Positions 1-11,290 are shown, counted from the first letter of the stretch. The stretch is 64,000 nt of DNA from Diphasiastrum complanatum (GCA_029204225.1 CM055098.1:2293106-2357105), one strand, 5' to 3'. Notes: a model not told the origin generated them from the letters alone. Program-made: numbers and translations.

Positions 1-499
1 AAAAGGTCATCCATTTTTTCACCTAAGAGTATTGTTGGCCCTACCTTGCTTGCAAGGAGGACTTAGTATTCATTTGCAACATTGACCTGCTTGTGTTTTG
101 GTTTTAATTCAAATAACATATGTAAATGTGTTTTTTTTTTTCCCTGGTTTTTGTGGTTATGACATCTGGCGTTTAAAAATAAACTGGGTATTTTTCTAGG
201 ATTTTCAACTACCTATTGTTGTTTTTTCTTTTTATTCACTTTATATTATTACAATATTTTCCTTTTCGGGTCTGGGAGTGCTTCGATATGAACAAATTGA
301 CACCTGGATTCGGATTTGTTTTCATTTTCATTCCGGATTTGCATATTCCATTTTCGCGTGACTTGTCATTTTCAGGGTGGCGATTGTCACTGCATGCGAT
401 GGTTTCTAGAATTTTTCTAGAAGGGCTTTTGTTTCTTGATCTTTTGACAATCGCTTGTTCCTTCTCTTGTTCTTCAAAAACAAACAAGATCAATCACAT
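1..499. other. No gene recognised
   Basis: AT-rich sequence with pyrimidine runs. Open frames here have no recognisable motif and no codon pattern that I trust. I see nothing assignable. Confidence 0.5.
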
Positions 500-648
500 G
501 TTCCTTCTTTTCTTCTTCGAAATCAAAGAGGCTGTGGTGGTTCGTCGTTCTCTTCAAATCAGTGTGCGTGAGGCTTTCCTTCTCTTGTTCTTCGAAATCA
601 AAGGGTGTGGTGGTTCGTCATTCTCTTCAAATCAGTGTGCGTGAGGCT
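500..648 (+). repeat. Two-copy tandem repeat, ~74-bp unit
   Basis: Two head-to-tail copies, about 500-575 and 576-648. Each runs from a TTCCTTCT-type start through TTCGAAATCAAAG to CAGTGTGCGTGAGGCTT. They differ by a few substitutions and a short indel. The frame that crosses them is probably chance. Confidence 0.8.
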
Positions 649-679
649 TTGCCTATGGTGGAGACTGCGTTTGTTTGGA

Positions 680-1745
680 AGTGTTGTAGGGAGAGATTGT
701 GAGATGGGAGGTTCAATTCCTAGCTCCCAACTCCTTCCATAAATCCATAAAAATTAGAAAAATGTTCAAATCTGCATTTTGGAGGGAAACAGAGAGCCAA
801 AATCCCATCAAATTTTGATTTCTCAAAAACCAGTGGGCATGAACCTTCGCATGACTGGCAGCAGCTGCATACAAGCCTGAGAAAGTTAGTTCCCAGCAAA
901 TTTGAAAAAACTCAAAAAAACCCATAAAAATTCAAAAACTCCTTGTAAAAATTAAAAAATAATTCCAGACTGAAAACTAACCTTCGCAGAGGCTACTAAA
1001 GTTTCATCTTAGTGAGACCAGGACACCGTAAATCCTGCGAGAGTTAGTTTGATGTTTAAACCCCTGTGCGAAGGTTTCCCAGTTAAAAAAGATGGAAAAC
1101 TCATGCTGAACCTTGGCAAACATCAAAATTTTGATTTTCAATTGTAAGTAACCCTCGCAGAAGCTCTGAAGTTCCATCTCACTGAGACAAGGACATGGAA
1201 GAGCCTACGAGAGTTAGTTTGAATTATTGAGTGATCTGTGAGCCCAAAAGTGGTTTTGAACCCTCGCAAACATCAATAACTCTCGCACCACTGAGAAGTA
1301 ACCTTCATAGACCATCCCATTCTCTTTAAAATGTTGTTTTTCACCAGTGATGAAGTCTCCAAGAGTTAGTTTTCAATATTGAATGATCTGTAAGGGAAAA
1401 AGTCAATCTCAATAACCTTCGCAGACATCAATAACCTTCGCAGGCTTGACATAAGTTGGATATCCAGATCCAGCTACTATTTAAAGGGCGAGAATTAATT
1501 CCCAATAGATTGCAAGAAAAGCGTTTTTTGATTGCAAAACAGTACAAAGAACCCTCGCATGACCAACCTTCGCACTGAGTAACCTTCGCAGATAGGATCA
1601 TTCACACGATGTACTTCAGATCTAGCTACTGTGAAAATCTCAAGTCAATCAGAGCTAGGATTAGAGAGGTATCAAGAAAAAACCAAGAAAAAGAGCTAAA
1701 ATCACACTATTAGCCAACTGAAACTGATCAGATCTTGTCAAATCT
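680..1745 (+). mobile_element. Leader fragment of the G-type LTR element group
   Basis: Non-coding. The start (GGGAGAGATTGTGAGATGGG) and the following ~250 bp match 50930-51180, which lies just after a primer-binding site in a G-family element. AACCTTCGCAG and CTGCGAGAGTTAG motifs recur through the stretch. By position in the better copies this is the 5' untranslated leader of the element. The LTR and PBS are not seen upstream, so the copy is truncated. It fades out before the F element at 1952. Confidence 0.6.
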
Positions 1746-1951
1746 AGGTTGCAGTCACAACATCCATCAAGATCCAACATCCTTGGACTGAACCAAGTGA
1801 ATGAACCTCAAATAAAGATGATCAGTACCCTCTACATCAGCCATCATCCATCCATCACTCTTCTATTCCATCTCTATTTCATCTTCTATCTCCATCTCTG
1901 TTAGATAAATCCAATTCTGTTTCATCCACCATTTGCCGACTCTTTTTTCTT

Positions 1952-2776
1952 TGTTGGGGGTATTCCCAACACAGAGCAAATAAATAAAGTTGGTGAATAA
2001 ATGTCTTACGAGGGCATGGCTTCCTGCATGTATAAGCCCATGGCCCAATGAGCATGCAAGTTATATGTAAATAGAAATAATAGACTTGGGCCCTTTTGTA
2101 ATTAAAATAAAACTTGAGGCCCAAATTCAAGTTAGAACTTAGTATTAAACTTTTTTAAGTTGGGTCCAATTTTGGACTCACATGAATCTTGTGATTTCTA
2201 ATGTACTTTTTGTGGACCCTTGGATTAAGTTGGGTCCAAGATGAATGGATAGGATCAATGTACATATTAGCCAATAGGAGTTTGGGACAAGGGCCTTCCC
2301 CATTTATAAAAAGGCACCATTTGTACTCTATTTTGCATGCTTAATAGAGGGGAGGAGACTTTATCATTTTGGGAGCTCAAGCATTCTCAATTGTTGAGTC
2401 ACTCTTTGCTTATGCTTTTGTGGTGACTTGTGTGTTAATTTCCATTTGCTATGTTTTTAGTCTATGCTAGTTAATGTTTCTCCATAAGCAATGATATTGA
2501 GCATTTGAGCCAACCTCCATCTCAAATCTCTCTCACTCTTTCTCTCTTTCCCTCTCTCTCTCTCTCTTCTACTCTTCTCTTTTCCTTCACTCAAACCATG
2601 TGAAATGTTAGTTTAGCGGAGCAGAGTTAGCGGGTAGTGTTAAGGGTGATAGAGTTAGTGTAAAAGTAGAGAAGCATCTAAAAGTTGCATCTTTACATAG
2701 TTAGGCACCTATCCAGCGTTCTAACCCTTGTTGACAGGCGGGAGGGCTACTACTACGAAAGATCTATGTCCCTACA
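1952..2776 (+). repeat. F1 5' LTR
   Basis: 825 bp. It begins with the near-palindrome TGTTGGGGGTATTCCCAACA and ends ...GTCCCTACA. It aligns throughout with 4379-5225; the main difference is a 22-bp duplication near the end of the other copy. It contains a TATA-like box and a TC-rich stretch. Confidence 0.8.
2305..2311 (+). promoter_or_regulatory. TATA-like box in F1 5' LTR
   Basis: TATAAAA in the context CCATTTATAAAAAGGCA, about 350 bp into the LTR and conserved at 4732 in the other LTR. It is the likely core promoter; no start site can be fixed. Confidence 0.5.
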
Positions 2777-3189
2777 CTCTTCTCCTCCTTCTTCTTCTTC
2801 TCTAAAAAAAAAAAAAAAAAAAAAAAAAAAGTTGGAACGCGATCATCATTGTGCGGACCTTGAAGCGATCCATTTGCGACATTATAGTGTTGAACCCGGA
2901 CGTTGGATTATTCTCCATCTATGGTGCTATTCGGTTCTCATAGTTGGTGCAACCATTTACGTATTTTATAGCACAGACAACATTCATGCGAACTAATTTT
3001 AACAGCTCTTGAGAAACTCTGTAAAAATTCCTTTCATATGTGATTAATCTTAGCCAAAGAGTACATTATAAGTCTAACATGTACCTGGAAATTTGGACGT
3101 AACCACCATGGATGGACTACTGGTAATCGGAATAGGAACAGGTCCTTCTCAGAGCAAAAGAAAACCAAATGAATGCGAAATAAATCAGT
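2777..3189 (+). other. F1 internal non-coding segment with poly(A) run
   Basis: A pyrimidine stretch is followed by a run of A from about 2803 to 2830, then unique sequence without a convincing gene. Where a primer-binding site is expected I see none that I can match to a tRNA. The A-run might mark an internal rearrangement. Confidence 0.4.
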
Positions 3190-4239
3190 TCGCGACACAT
3201 TCACGACACACTCAACAGCTACCAGGCAGAGTTCGATAAGTATAGGTCAAGTGCAAATCAGGAGCTCGCCCACGCAAAGCAAGCCCTCAAGGCTTGTCAA
3301 AAATTCATGGAGCAGCGACCCCAGCTAGCCTCAGTGGCAATTCCAACCCCACCTACCTTCGGCACTTCACGGGCAAGCTCGAGCCAGGACAAAGGACAAC
3401 AGGCAGCAGGGGGAAGCAGTCAGGATCAGGGGTCAGGCGCACAAGACCAAGGGCCCCCAGATACAGGAGCAGATACACAAGGCGCACAAGATTAGAGCAA
3501 AGAGACGGATCTAAATCAAAGCCAGAGGGAGGGTCAAGCCTCCACGTCTAGAGGCTCGCAGTCCATATCTACCAGCCGCGCCTTCCTACGCTTAAAGTCT
3601 GTGGAGGAAAACATCAACGAGTTCCTATCTAAATATCCCCACGAGTCTTCAAGAGGCGACTGGCAGATTTCATTCTCTGCACAAACAATCAAGGGAAACG
3701 AGCTGCAAACACTCCCCGCACCAGAGTGGTGCCAACAGCTTTTTGAGCGCGACCCTACGACCATTAGGGCGTATGTGACGAGTCTACAACAACTCAAAGT
3801 GAATGTGCATTTCTTGCCATGCACACGCAGAACCAAATGGACAGAATGCGGCACTCCACTGGACAAGATCACTCTCAATAGCTTAAATTGGCTGAGAATT
3901 CCATCAGAGCATGGTTGGAATACGGATGTAGACGCCTGAAGTGCTCTCAGCCAATTCTCAACTAAGTATTTTAACTGTCCTGACCCAACAGTTCGCGCGG
4001 TAGCAACTTACGCCCGGGACTTGGAGTATCTCATGGGAATCAAGACCAAGTGGGACAATTTTCTCCCACCGATATTCTTTGATCCAAATACGGCATTCGC
4101 ATCAGAAAAAGTGGAAGATCAGCTGCCATTAGCTCGAGTTTATTACCGAGCCGCACTCCTTGGCGATCCTTGGACGGGCCGTTTTCAAGCATGGGTCGAC
4201 CAACAATGGATAAGGCGTCCACAAGTCCCTTCACACTAA
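3190..4239 (+). pseudogene. F-group ORF of unknown function (broken copy)
   Basis: Not a family I can name. The first third is Gln/Ser/Gly-rich and changes frame. From 3601 to 4239 one frame stays open except for a single in-frame TGA at 3937-3939. Its best-conserved block (about 3721-3936) contains PEWCQQLFERD and KWTECGTPLDKIT, then a Trp-rich GW..DVDA end. The same block is at 36694-36915 in another element, with the same order of coiled-coil tail, low-complexity linker and conserved block. After the TGA the frame reads on through LEYLMGIKTKWD to a stop 139 bp before the LTR. It may be a Gag-like or element-specific accessory protein; the N-terminal part seen at 34106 is deleted here. Confidence 0.55.
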
Positions 4240-4378
4240 TAAGGACTTGAAAAATATCGACCAAATAAATTTTATGGAAGACGTAACTGGTTACCTGATC
4301 CACCATAGGCGGGTCAAGCGACCACTGTACTGAACCAGCAGAGTGCCGAAGGACCGGCATACTTCAGGCCGTGGGTCC

Positions 4379-5225
4379 TGTTCGGGGTATTTCCAACACA
4401 TAGCAAATAAATAAAGTTGGTGAATAAATGTGTTGCAAGGGCATGGCTTCCTGCGCGTATAAGCCCATGGCCCAATGAGCGTGCAAGTTAAATGTAAATA
4501 GAAATAATAAACTTGGGCCCTTTTGTAATTAAAATAAAACTTGAGGCCCAAAGTCAAGTTAGAACTTAGTATTAAACTCTTTTAAGTTGGGTCCAATTTT
4601 GGACTCACTTGAATCTTGTGATTTCTAATGTACTTTTTGTGGACCCTTGGATTAAGTTGGGTCCAAGATGAATGGATATGGTCAATGTACATATTAGCCA
4701 ATAGGAGTTTGGGACAAGGGCCTTCCCCATTTATAAAAAGGCATCATTTGTACTCTATTTTGCATGCTTAATAGAGGGGAAGAGACTCTATCATTTTGGG
4801 AGCTCAAACATCCTCAATTGCTAGTCACTCTTTGCTTATACTTTTGTGGTGACTTGTGTGTTATTTTCCATTTGCTATGTTTTTAGTTTATGCTAGTTAA
4901 TTTTTCTCCGTAAGCCATGATATTGAGCATTTGAGCCAACCTCCATCTCAAATCTCTCTCACTCTTTTTCTCTTTCCCTCTCTCTCTCTTCTACTCTTTT
5001 CTTTCCCTTCACTCAAACCATGTGAAATGTTAGTTTAGCGGAGTAGAGTTAGCAGTGGGTAGTGTTAAGGGTGATAGAGTTAGTGTAAAAGTAGAGAAGT
5101 ATCTAAAAGTTGCATCTTTACATAGTTAGGCACCTATCCAGCGTTCTAACCCTTGTTGACAAGCGGGAGGGCTACTACTACGACAGGCGGGAGGGCTACA
5201 ACTATGACAGATCTACGTCCCTACA
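4379..5225 (+). repeat. F1 3' LTR
   Basis: 847 bp. It begins TGTTCGGGGTATTTCCAACA and ends GTCCCTACA. It has a local 22-bp duplication (GGCGGGAGGGCTAC twice) absent from the 5' LTR. The right end abuts a minus-strand G-family LTR fragment directly. Confidence 0.8.
4732..4738 (+). promoter_or_regulatory. TATA-like box in F1 3' LTR
   Basis: TATAAAA, aligned with the box at 2305 in the 5' LTR. Confidence 0.5.
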
Positions 5226-5310
5226 GGGGGCCCCTAGGTAAGGCTTGGCCAATATTAGTTTTAGTGGTGGGACCCACTAATTTATTATCATACAGGAAAT
5301 ACTCACAACA
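5226..5310 (-). repeat. G-family LTR fragment, first 85 bp
   Basis: On the minus strand this starts TGTTGTGAGTATTTCCTG and matches the LTR starts at 53837 and 55229, including GTGGGTCCCACCACT and AAGCCTTACCTA. It is cut off where F1 begins. It is the start of the 3' LTR for the gag-like relic to its right. Confidence 0.75.
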
Positions 5311-5504
5311 GGGTCCTCGGCCCAAAGTAGTGTCGGTCCCTCGGCACTATGTCTGCATTTGACGTGGAAGAGCGTTATTGTTGTCGGTTCGTTTATTGTT
5401 GGGACATGGATGCTTCAAGAAAAGCGTGGATTGAATGCGCTTACATAAAATCTGAGACTTTAATTGATGATGGTGAGCAGCAAGAACTCGGACTTGCCAG
5501 ATTT

Positions 5505-7345
5505 TCAATAATACCCATAAGTGTCTAGTGGCCATTCCGGATAACCTTGTTCTTCGACAATTGGGTAGTCGAGGCATTCCATCAAAGTATCCCAAGATAA
5601 AACTTGCTGATATTGCTCCTCATAGATTGGTGCAATTGGTCCCAATGTCCTAGACTCTCCCAATTCGTAATGTGGATACGACGTGCTTGTTTGACTACTT
5701 TGTCTATCCAAGTATTCGTGGTATGCTTGAACCTGAATACTCTCCTCCACAGTCAATCTTACAAATTGAAGACAAGGTTTTGTCATTGTGAACACTGGTG
5801 CTTGCTGGACTGGAGGCCTATTCAGGCTTGGATTCCCAGGATTTGGCCTCTTCGGAATGGATATACCCGGGTTTGGCGTTGGTATGGGCTACTGCATTGT
5901 GGAACAATGAGACTTTGGTTGAATCTTGTTCGTTGAGGGGCAATCATCAACTTTAGTCTTCCCCTAGTCATTGCACTTCCCAATTGAAGGCTGCGTGATT
6001 GCACTTGTCTGTGGACCCTGTGTTGAATTGCCTTCAAGTTGCCCTGTTGACGCTAGTCCCCTCTGTAATTCATCATTAATAAATTTGGGCATTGAGTGCG
6101 CCAAGAGTCTTGATAGAACCTACTGAAATTCCTTGGTTGCCAATTTCTTGACTTCCTCAGCTATCATTGGCTTGATAGATTATGCCAGCTTTGTCTTCTA
6201 TGATGGTGTTACTTGTTTGTTCGAGGGTATCTCTGTGCACTTGGGGACCTTTGTCAGATTGTTTCCTTCCTCACTCGTTTCAGAACTTGGTGGCACTAAG
6301 ATTTTTCTTTTATAGTGCATTCGAGGTGGAAGGGTCACCACAGGTGCATGTCGGTCTACATAGGTAAATGCCTCCTTGCTAATTGTGAATTTCTCATCGG
6401 ACAATCTCGACATGAATGATTAACTCTGCATTGTGCACAACAGGGTTCGAATGTTAATGGATCGTCTCGATGTGGACATTCGACTCGACGATGTTTTCCT
6501 CCGCATCCATAGCATCTTACCGAGTGCAATACACCATTTCCTCTAAGTTGATAGGCATACACTGGTAATAGATTCCCCTTAAGATCTTCCACAAAATAGA
6601 CTGGAAGGCTATTGTGGTCCTCCATTGAGTTCGATGACATGCACGATGATATAACCAAAACTTCCACCTTGCCACTGTTTGTTGAAGATACTCGTGATTG
6701 AGGTGGATCAATTTGACATCCATCCTTTTGGTGAGCTCCTTGTTGGCTTGATTCTACTTGTGTCCTTTGAACTGTTGGATCTGGTTGTCGGGCCTTCTAC
6801 TCCACCTTTGGTCCATGTCGAGGATTCTTGATTGGACATCTTGCACTCGGATAATCTCCAAAGCAGCATGTACATTCATCCTTCTCAAGAAAATAGATCG
6901 TGCGAGCATAAGCTTGAGGACAGCCTGAACTTGAAGTGCAAGCTTCTTGGTCTTTCGCTGCACTTGATTTGCCTGACTCTGCTACACTTAGTTGTCTTTC
7001 ATAGGTTCCATTCTTGCTTGATCATCGCTCGTTGATGGCTTTTGTTCCTTTGATTTCTCATCTGATGATTCAGCAATGTGATAGGGAGAATCTGTCATCC
7101 CGTGTTGCAGTTCGATCATGGCAGCATCCTTACAGAGTTGTGCAAGTGACGCATAGGATGATAACTCTACCATACCAGATCTGATCTTTTTGGGCAGTCC
7201 AACATAGTATTTTGCCATGATGATCTGTTGGGAAATTGGTGGATGACAATCCTTCACTAGATGGAAGATCCGATAGGTGTAGTCTCGGATTGTTTCATCA
7301 GGTAACATCTTCAATTTAGATAATCCTACAAGAGCGGTCTACAAC
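5505..7345 (-). pseudogene. G-family Gag-like zinc-knuckle protein (broken)
   Basis: Minus-strand relic read from about 7345 down to 5505. The first part (7314-6988) is Gag-like: LPDETIRDYTYRIFHLVKD, then a helical stretch and an acidic/Ser tail. Next come Cys-rich motifs of the zinc-knuckle type, around 6890-6840 (CTCCFGDYPSARC) and 6560-6400 (CYGCGGKHRRVEC, CCAQCRVNHSCRDC). The end (5795-5505) has LGPIAPIYEE and stops after GYY; this tail is shared with 53385-53645. Several frame changes and stops separate the blocks. No pol follows; about 160 bp after the stop the PPT-like region and LTR begin. An RNA-binding Gag of a non-autonomous LTR element is the best reading. Confidence 0.55.
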
Positions 7346-7559
7346 GCCAAAAAGGTGATTGTCAAATACAGAAGAGGGAAGTGCAAGGGTACGGAAGCCC
7401 GAAGGTTTAAAGGCGGGTTAAAGGAAGTCATGAACCCCTGCCACTTATGAGATCGCGGATCTTTTGAGTTCAAAAGGTGACTCTAGTATGCTGTCACGTC
7501 CGACGGGATTAACGAGGCAGGATGTTGCGGAGGAGCAACTTCGAGAATCCCGCAAACCA
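7346..7559. other. No gene recognised
   Basis: Sequence beyond the 5' edge of the gag-like relic. I see neither a PBS nor an LTR. Confidence 0.4.
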
Positions 7560-8200
7560 TGTTCTTTGTAGCTGTTGCGGTTTGTAGTGGTCGGGATGCG
7601 AGCAGGTAACGGTCCTTGGCCAGACTCGAGCTTGCGGCTCACTACGAGGCTATTGGCAACGTCCTTGAGACCGTCAGAGAACTGATGGCGGCGGTCGCTT
7701 GCGGTTGCTTGCGGTGATGGTTGAGCAGCCGTTGACTATTGTCAACCTACGGTCCCTTTGAAAAGGAGAGATTGCGGTTGATTGCGGAAAGAGCGGGTTG
7801 CAGTCACTTTGTGGTGGGGAAATTACGATCACATGCGGCCCCTTGCGGTGATGGAAATTACGGTTTTTTGCGGCCACTTGCGTTGGAAGAAACCTGCGGC
7901 CCCTTTGCGGTAAGCTTTGCTCAGGAAGCGGAACTCTGTGACTTTGGCAGTTTGCGAATCCATCGGCTGTCCACGTAGAAGCGGTCGGATCGCGGTCAAC
8001 TACGGTCACAGATTGCGGTCCCTTTGCTGAAGTCTCTTTGCAATTGAAGTGCGGCCTTTTGCGATGGCAGTAAGTATCGTAACTGAAGCCGTTGTCCCCA
8101 AAGTATTACAAGGAAGCGGAGGGTGTCATTGGCTCCGTAGCCGTTGACTTAGGTAAGGCTTGCAGGGCTGGCGGCGCAGAAGTACGAGAGTAAAGGTGCT
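7560..8200 (+). repeat. TTGCGG-rich degenerate repeat tract A
   Basis: GC-rich for this window. Short motifs of the form TTGCGGT or TGCGGCC recur many times (for example GGTTGCTTGCGGTGATGG near 7700 and CTTTGCGGTAAGC near 7910) without a fixed period. A related tract, with both CCGCAA and TTGCGG, is at 10780-11290. It could be an old leader or LTR of an unidentified element. Confidence 0.5.
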
Positions 8201-9009
8201 ACAAGTACAACCTTAAATTTTCTTCAACATCCACCCTGCGGTTCGTCAGAGGAGGTGCAGGAGTAAGAACGGCACATAGAGAGGTGCGATTGAACAGTGG
8301 TAACTGGCTGAACCGGAAGCAACCTGTTCTGCCGGTGATCGTCTCTCTCATTTCTGAGAACACTATCTGATACGATACTGAGTAGACGCTTAAGGAGGGC
8401 AACGCGACTAGCGGAAACTGTCCCACCCTCTGCGGAATGCTAGGGCGACTCTTCCCACGCGATCAGCACCTTGAAATCTTGGCCACCCTTGATGTAATAG
8501 GATGCCAATGGATCAAAACGCTGACAGTTTGGCCCACTAAAACAATGTAAGTAAAACAGCTTCTGGTTGGCAGTCCTCCGCCCGGAAGATCTACACCCTG
8601 AAAGGCTAACAACCCACGAGAAGCAAAGAAACAGAAACGGCTAAAAGCTCCACCAATGGAGTGCGGACTGACCATAGAAGAAGACAGCGATGGTAGTAAG
8701 CTTGGTTTGTGCTGAAAACGGTGAGGGCGGTCTGAGAAAATAGTCGCGGCTACACTGAGATCTGCCTTAAGCAAGGATATATCTGTCGCTGATAATCCGC
8801 TGAGTAGATCCGCTGAGAAGATCAGCTATCGCGCAATCCCTGATGCGTAGTTGCAATCCTGGAATATGCGTAGTTGCAATCCTGGAAGAGGGTTTAGATC
8901 GCGATCCAGCCATGGCGGCCAGCGGGTGAAGGCGCTCTTCTCCTCCTCTCCTCATCTTAATTCTGCGCTTAAAAATATAAATTCGTACGTGTTAATATCA
9001 TAAAGCGCT
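8201..9009. other. No gene recognised
   Basis: Moderately GC-rich sequence. Open frames on either strand show no family motifs. Short local duplications occur (GCGTAGTTGCAATCCTGGAA appears twice near 8845-8885; AAGCGCTTTTTT/AAGCGCCTTTTT near 9005-9045). Confidence 0.4.
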
Positions 9010-9395
9010 TTTTTCAAGCTACATATTTTATTTTTCTAAAGCGCCTTTTTGAAGCGACATACTTTATTTTCTTGTCCCTTCGTTACAAAGCCTTCATGTT
9101 GATCCATGAACACCTCTTTTAACTTATCATTTAGAAAAGCAGATTTCACATTCATCTGATGCAAAGGCCAACCAAAATGTGAAGCTAAAGCAACAAGTAG
9201 ACGTAGAGTATTCCACTTACATACTGGTGTAAAGGTCTCCTCATAGTCAATGCCTTTACTTTGTGCATACCCTTTGATCACCAATTTTGCCTTGTGCTTT
9301 GCTATACTTCCATCTGCATGATACTTAGTCCTGTATACCCATTTGCAACCAATGGATTTCTTGCCAACTGGTGTTATAGTCACAATTAACTTACG
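9010..9395 (-). pseudogene. Copia reverse transcriptase fragment
   Basis: Minus-strand fragment of the N-terminal half of a Ty1/Copia RT: GCKWVYRTKYHADGSI, then HKAKLVIKGYAQSKGIDYEE, TFTPVCKWNTLRLLVALA, and the motif-A region NVKSAFLNDKL. The first catalytic Asp of motif A, usually in DVK(T/S)AFL, is Asn here. It stops soon after CRFKKAL, before YxDD. No LTR is nearby. A dead fragment. Confidence 0.85.
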
Positions 9396-9483
9396 GGTTG
9401 TTGGTCTACTGGTCCCGCATGTGGACACGCTACCCGAGACCAGTCATGGGCATGACATTCTTTCTCCCTTATTCAAGTTCTGT

Positions 9484-9810
9484 CCTTAGAACTTAAAACT
9501 GGAAAAGTTCCTCCTTAAGCTTCCTTCTTGTTCCCAGGAATCGTCATCGTCCGTACATCCCCTCCATCGAACCAAATGCTCGGTAACTATATGATTTCTC
9601 AATCGTTTAGTTCTCGTATCCAAAATCTTTTCGGGTTCAAGACAAGATACACCTGATGATTCATCCAACAGATCCAAGATGCTCTCCTTCACGTAGACTC
9701 TTTTTGAGACGACTAATGTGAAATACGGGATGCACTTGCGATCCTTCCGGGAGTTCCAATTGGTAAGCTAAGGATCCGATCTTTTTCAAGATCTTAAACG
9801 ATCATCTCTG
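9484..9810 (-). pseudogene. Gypsy integrase C-terminus and chromodomain fragment
   Basis: Minus-strand translation near 9790-9690 gives AYQLELPEGS, VHPVFHISRLKK, the usual tail of a chromovirus integrase. After a frame change, 9640-9490 gives PEKILDTRTKRLRNH, then LVRWRGCTDDDDSWEQE, a chromodomain-like end with its Trp residues. Such domains steer Ty3/gypsy chromovirus integration to marked chromatin. No other part of this element is seen nearby. Confidence 0.8.
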
Positions 9811-10779
9811 AGAATTATTAGTATGAGGAGGTTCGAAGAAGGCACTAGGCTATTTATATTTTGTAATAAGGCACGCCAGCGATCCTTTACAGTTCCAAAG
9901 CAAAGTGATCTGAATCAGGGATTATGTATAAGTGACCCAGTGTCCTACGATCCATCCGCTAGCGCTTATCACTGTAGCCTTTGACTTGCATTGCACATTG
10001 CAAATGCCAAGCCTAGCTTGCTGCATTAAGACAGTTTGGACTGCTGCAGATTGTTCTGATGCTCAGGAGTGGACTGTAGACCAAAGTCAATGGCTGGGTT
10101 GCGCTGGTAACAAAGTAGTTACAACTTCTTGGCATAATATTTTTTCTGAGTCTTGATTAAGATGAAACATGCAAAACTAACCATTTACACGTGTTTGTAA
10201 TCAGATAACCCAGAACACGATCAAATGGATCTACTGAAGTCTAAGGTAATGCTTATTTCAGTTCAATGTGAAACCACTACCATATAGAATTCAGGATTTT
10301 CCTTTTAGTGGTTTTTCTAAAGCTTAATGCTTGAATAATGCTAGTTGCACCCAGGTATCTGCAGTTGGCACTGTGAACACACAACTGCAAGGCAGTGTAA
10401 TGTTGTGAAATGTATCTCTCTGTATGTCCTTGTCATTCCCTAGCATGCTATTGGACTCTAGCCGTCACCTTTAGACATGAATAAGGAGGCTCACGGGTGT
10501 GTATATTCTTTTTGAGGCCTCATAATCTATGAGTTAGGGCTGTAGACTCAATAATGACCATAGGACACATCAGTCAATGTCTCACACATATGTTAACTAC
10601 TATACAATGCTTAAGGCCCAAAATCATATGGTCTAAAGGACAAATAATAACAACAAGGCCCTGTTGGATTTCTATCCTCTCCATCCTTTATCTAAATCGC
10701 TAATCTAGATCCATCCATTCTGTGTGTAAATATTTGTACAGACGTACAGTCTGCAGAAAAACTCTATGTCTAAAAAGAG
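9811..10779. other. No gene recognised
   Basis: An open frame near 9932-10156 is Cys/Trp-rich, but I recognise no family and see no conserved copy. The rest looks like ordinary intergenic sequence. Confidence 0.4.
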
Positions 10780-11290
10780 GTTTTTGAAGTCATCGCAAGA
10801 CATCGCAAAACCCCTTCTTAGGGTCTATCTCGGTCTTTGTAATGTATCACAAGGCCCTGCAAATGGTCACTTGTGGTAACATGCTCCGTAAGAGGGAGAC
10901 CACAAAAGTCTTGCAAAGAAGTTCGCTAAGTATCGCAAGCAACCACAAGTGCCTTACTTGCGGTCAATTACGAAAGTGAACGCTAAGGCCCCGAAAGAAG
11001 GGTGAGCGCAAATGCACCGCAAAGAGCCCCACTTGCGGTCAGTGGCGAAGACTAGTTTCAAGGCACCACAAATGGGGGGACCACAAATACACCGTAAAAG
11101 GACTCCTTGCGGTCATTAGCGATTACGATACACGAAGGAGACAGACCGCAAAGGAGCCGCAAAGGCATTACTTGTGGTCATTAGCGGAGCGGCGCCGGAC
11201 TTCACGCTTCACCTCTTCACAATCCTTGTGCCATTGGTCACGGTTCACTGCTTCACGATCCTCTTGCCATGATCTACGTCAGACACTGCT
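10780..11290. repeat. CCGCAA / TTGCGG degenerate repeat tract B
   Basis: Repeated small modules pair CCGCAAA or CACCGTAAA with a nearby CTTGCGGTCA and then TTAGCG or GTGGCG (about 10930-11190). Because CCGCAA and TTGCGG are complementary, each module could fold into a small hairpin. Spacing varies. Related in motif to 7560-8200. Confidence 0.5.

Larger units (their letters stand above)
1952..5225 (+). mobile_element. LTR retrotransposon F1, pol-less, with two LTRs
   Basis: Direct LTRs (1952-2776 and 4379-5225) flank about 1.6 kb. Both start TGTT and end CCCTACA. The sequence just before the 3' LTR (GGACCGGCAT...GGCCGTGGGTCC) matches that before the G-family LTRs, so F and G are related. The interior carries only an unfamiliar decayed ORF; no protease, RT, RNase H or integrase is visible, so it was mobilised in trans or is internally deleted. 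No canonical PBS follows the 5' LTR, and the 5-bp flanks (TTCTT left, GGGGG right) do not match. The copy is old or recombinant. Confidence 0.75.

Noticed and set aside
216-644. Open frame of 142 codons
   Set aside because: It crosses a tandem repeat and poly-pyrimidine sequence, has Phe/Leu-rich low-complexity text and no recognisable motif.
2803-2830. Poly(A) run as sign of a retroposed mRNA or LINE tail
   Set aside because: No target duplication or coding part upstream; it lies within the F1 interior and may simply be a slippage tract.
9932-10156. Cys/Trp-rich open frame as a small host protein
   Set aside because: No ATG (starts from TTG-type context), no signal peptide, no splice or homology evidence.
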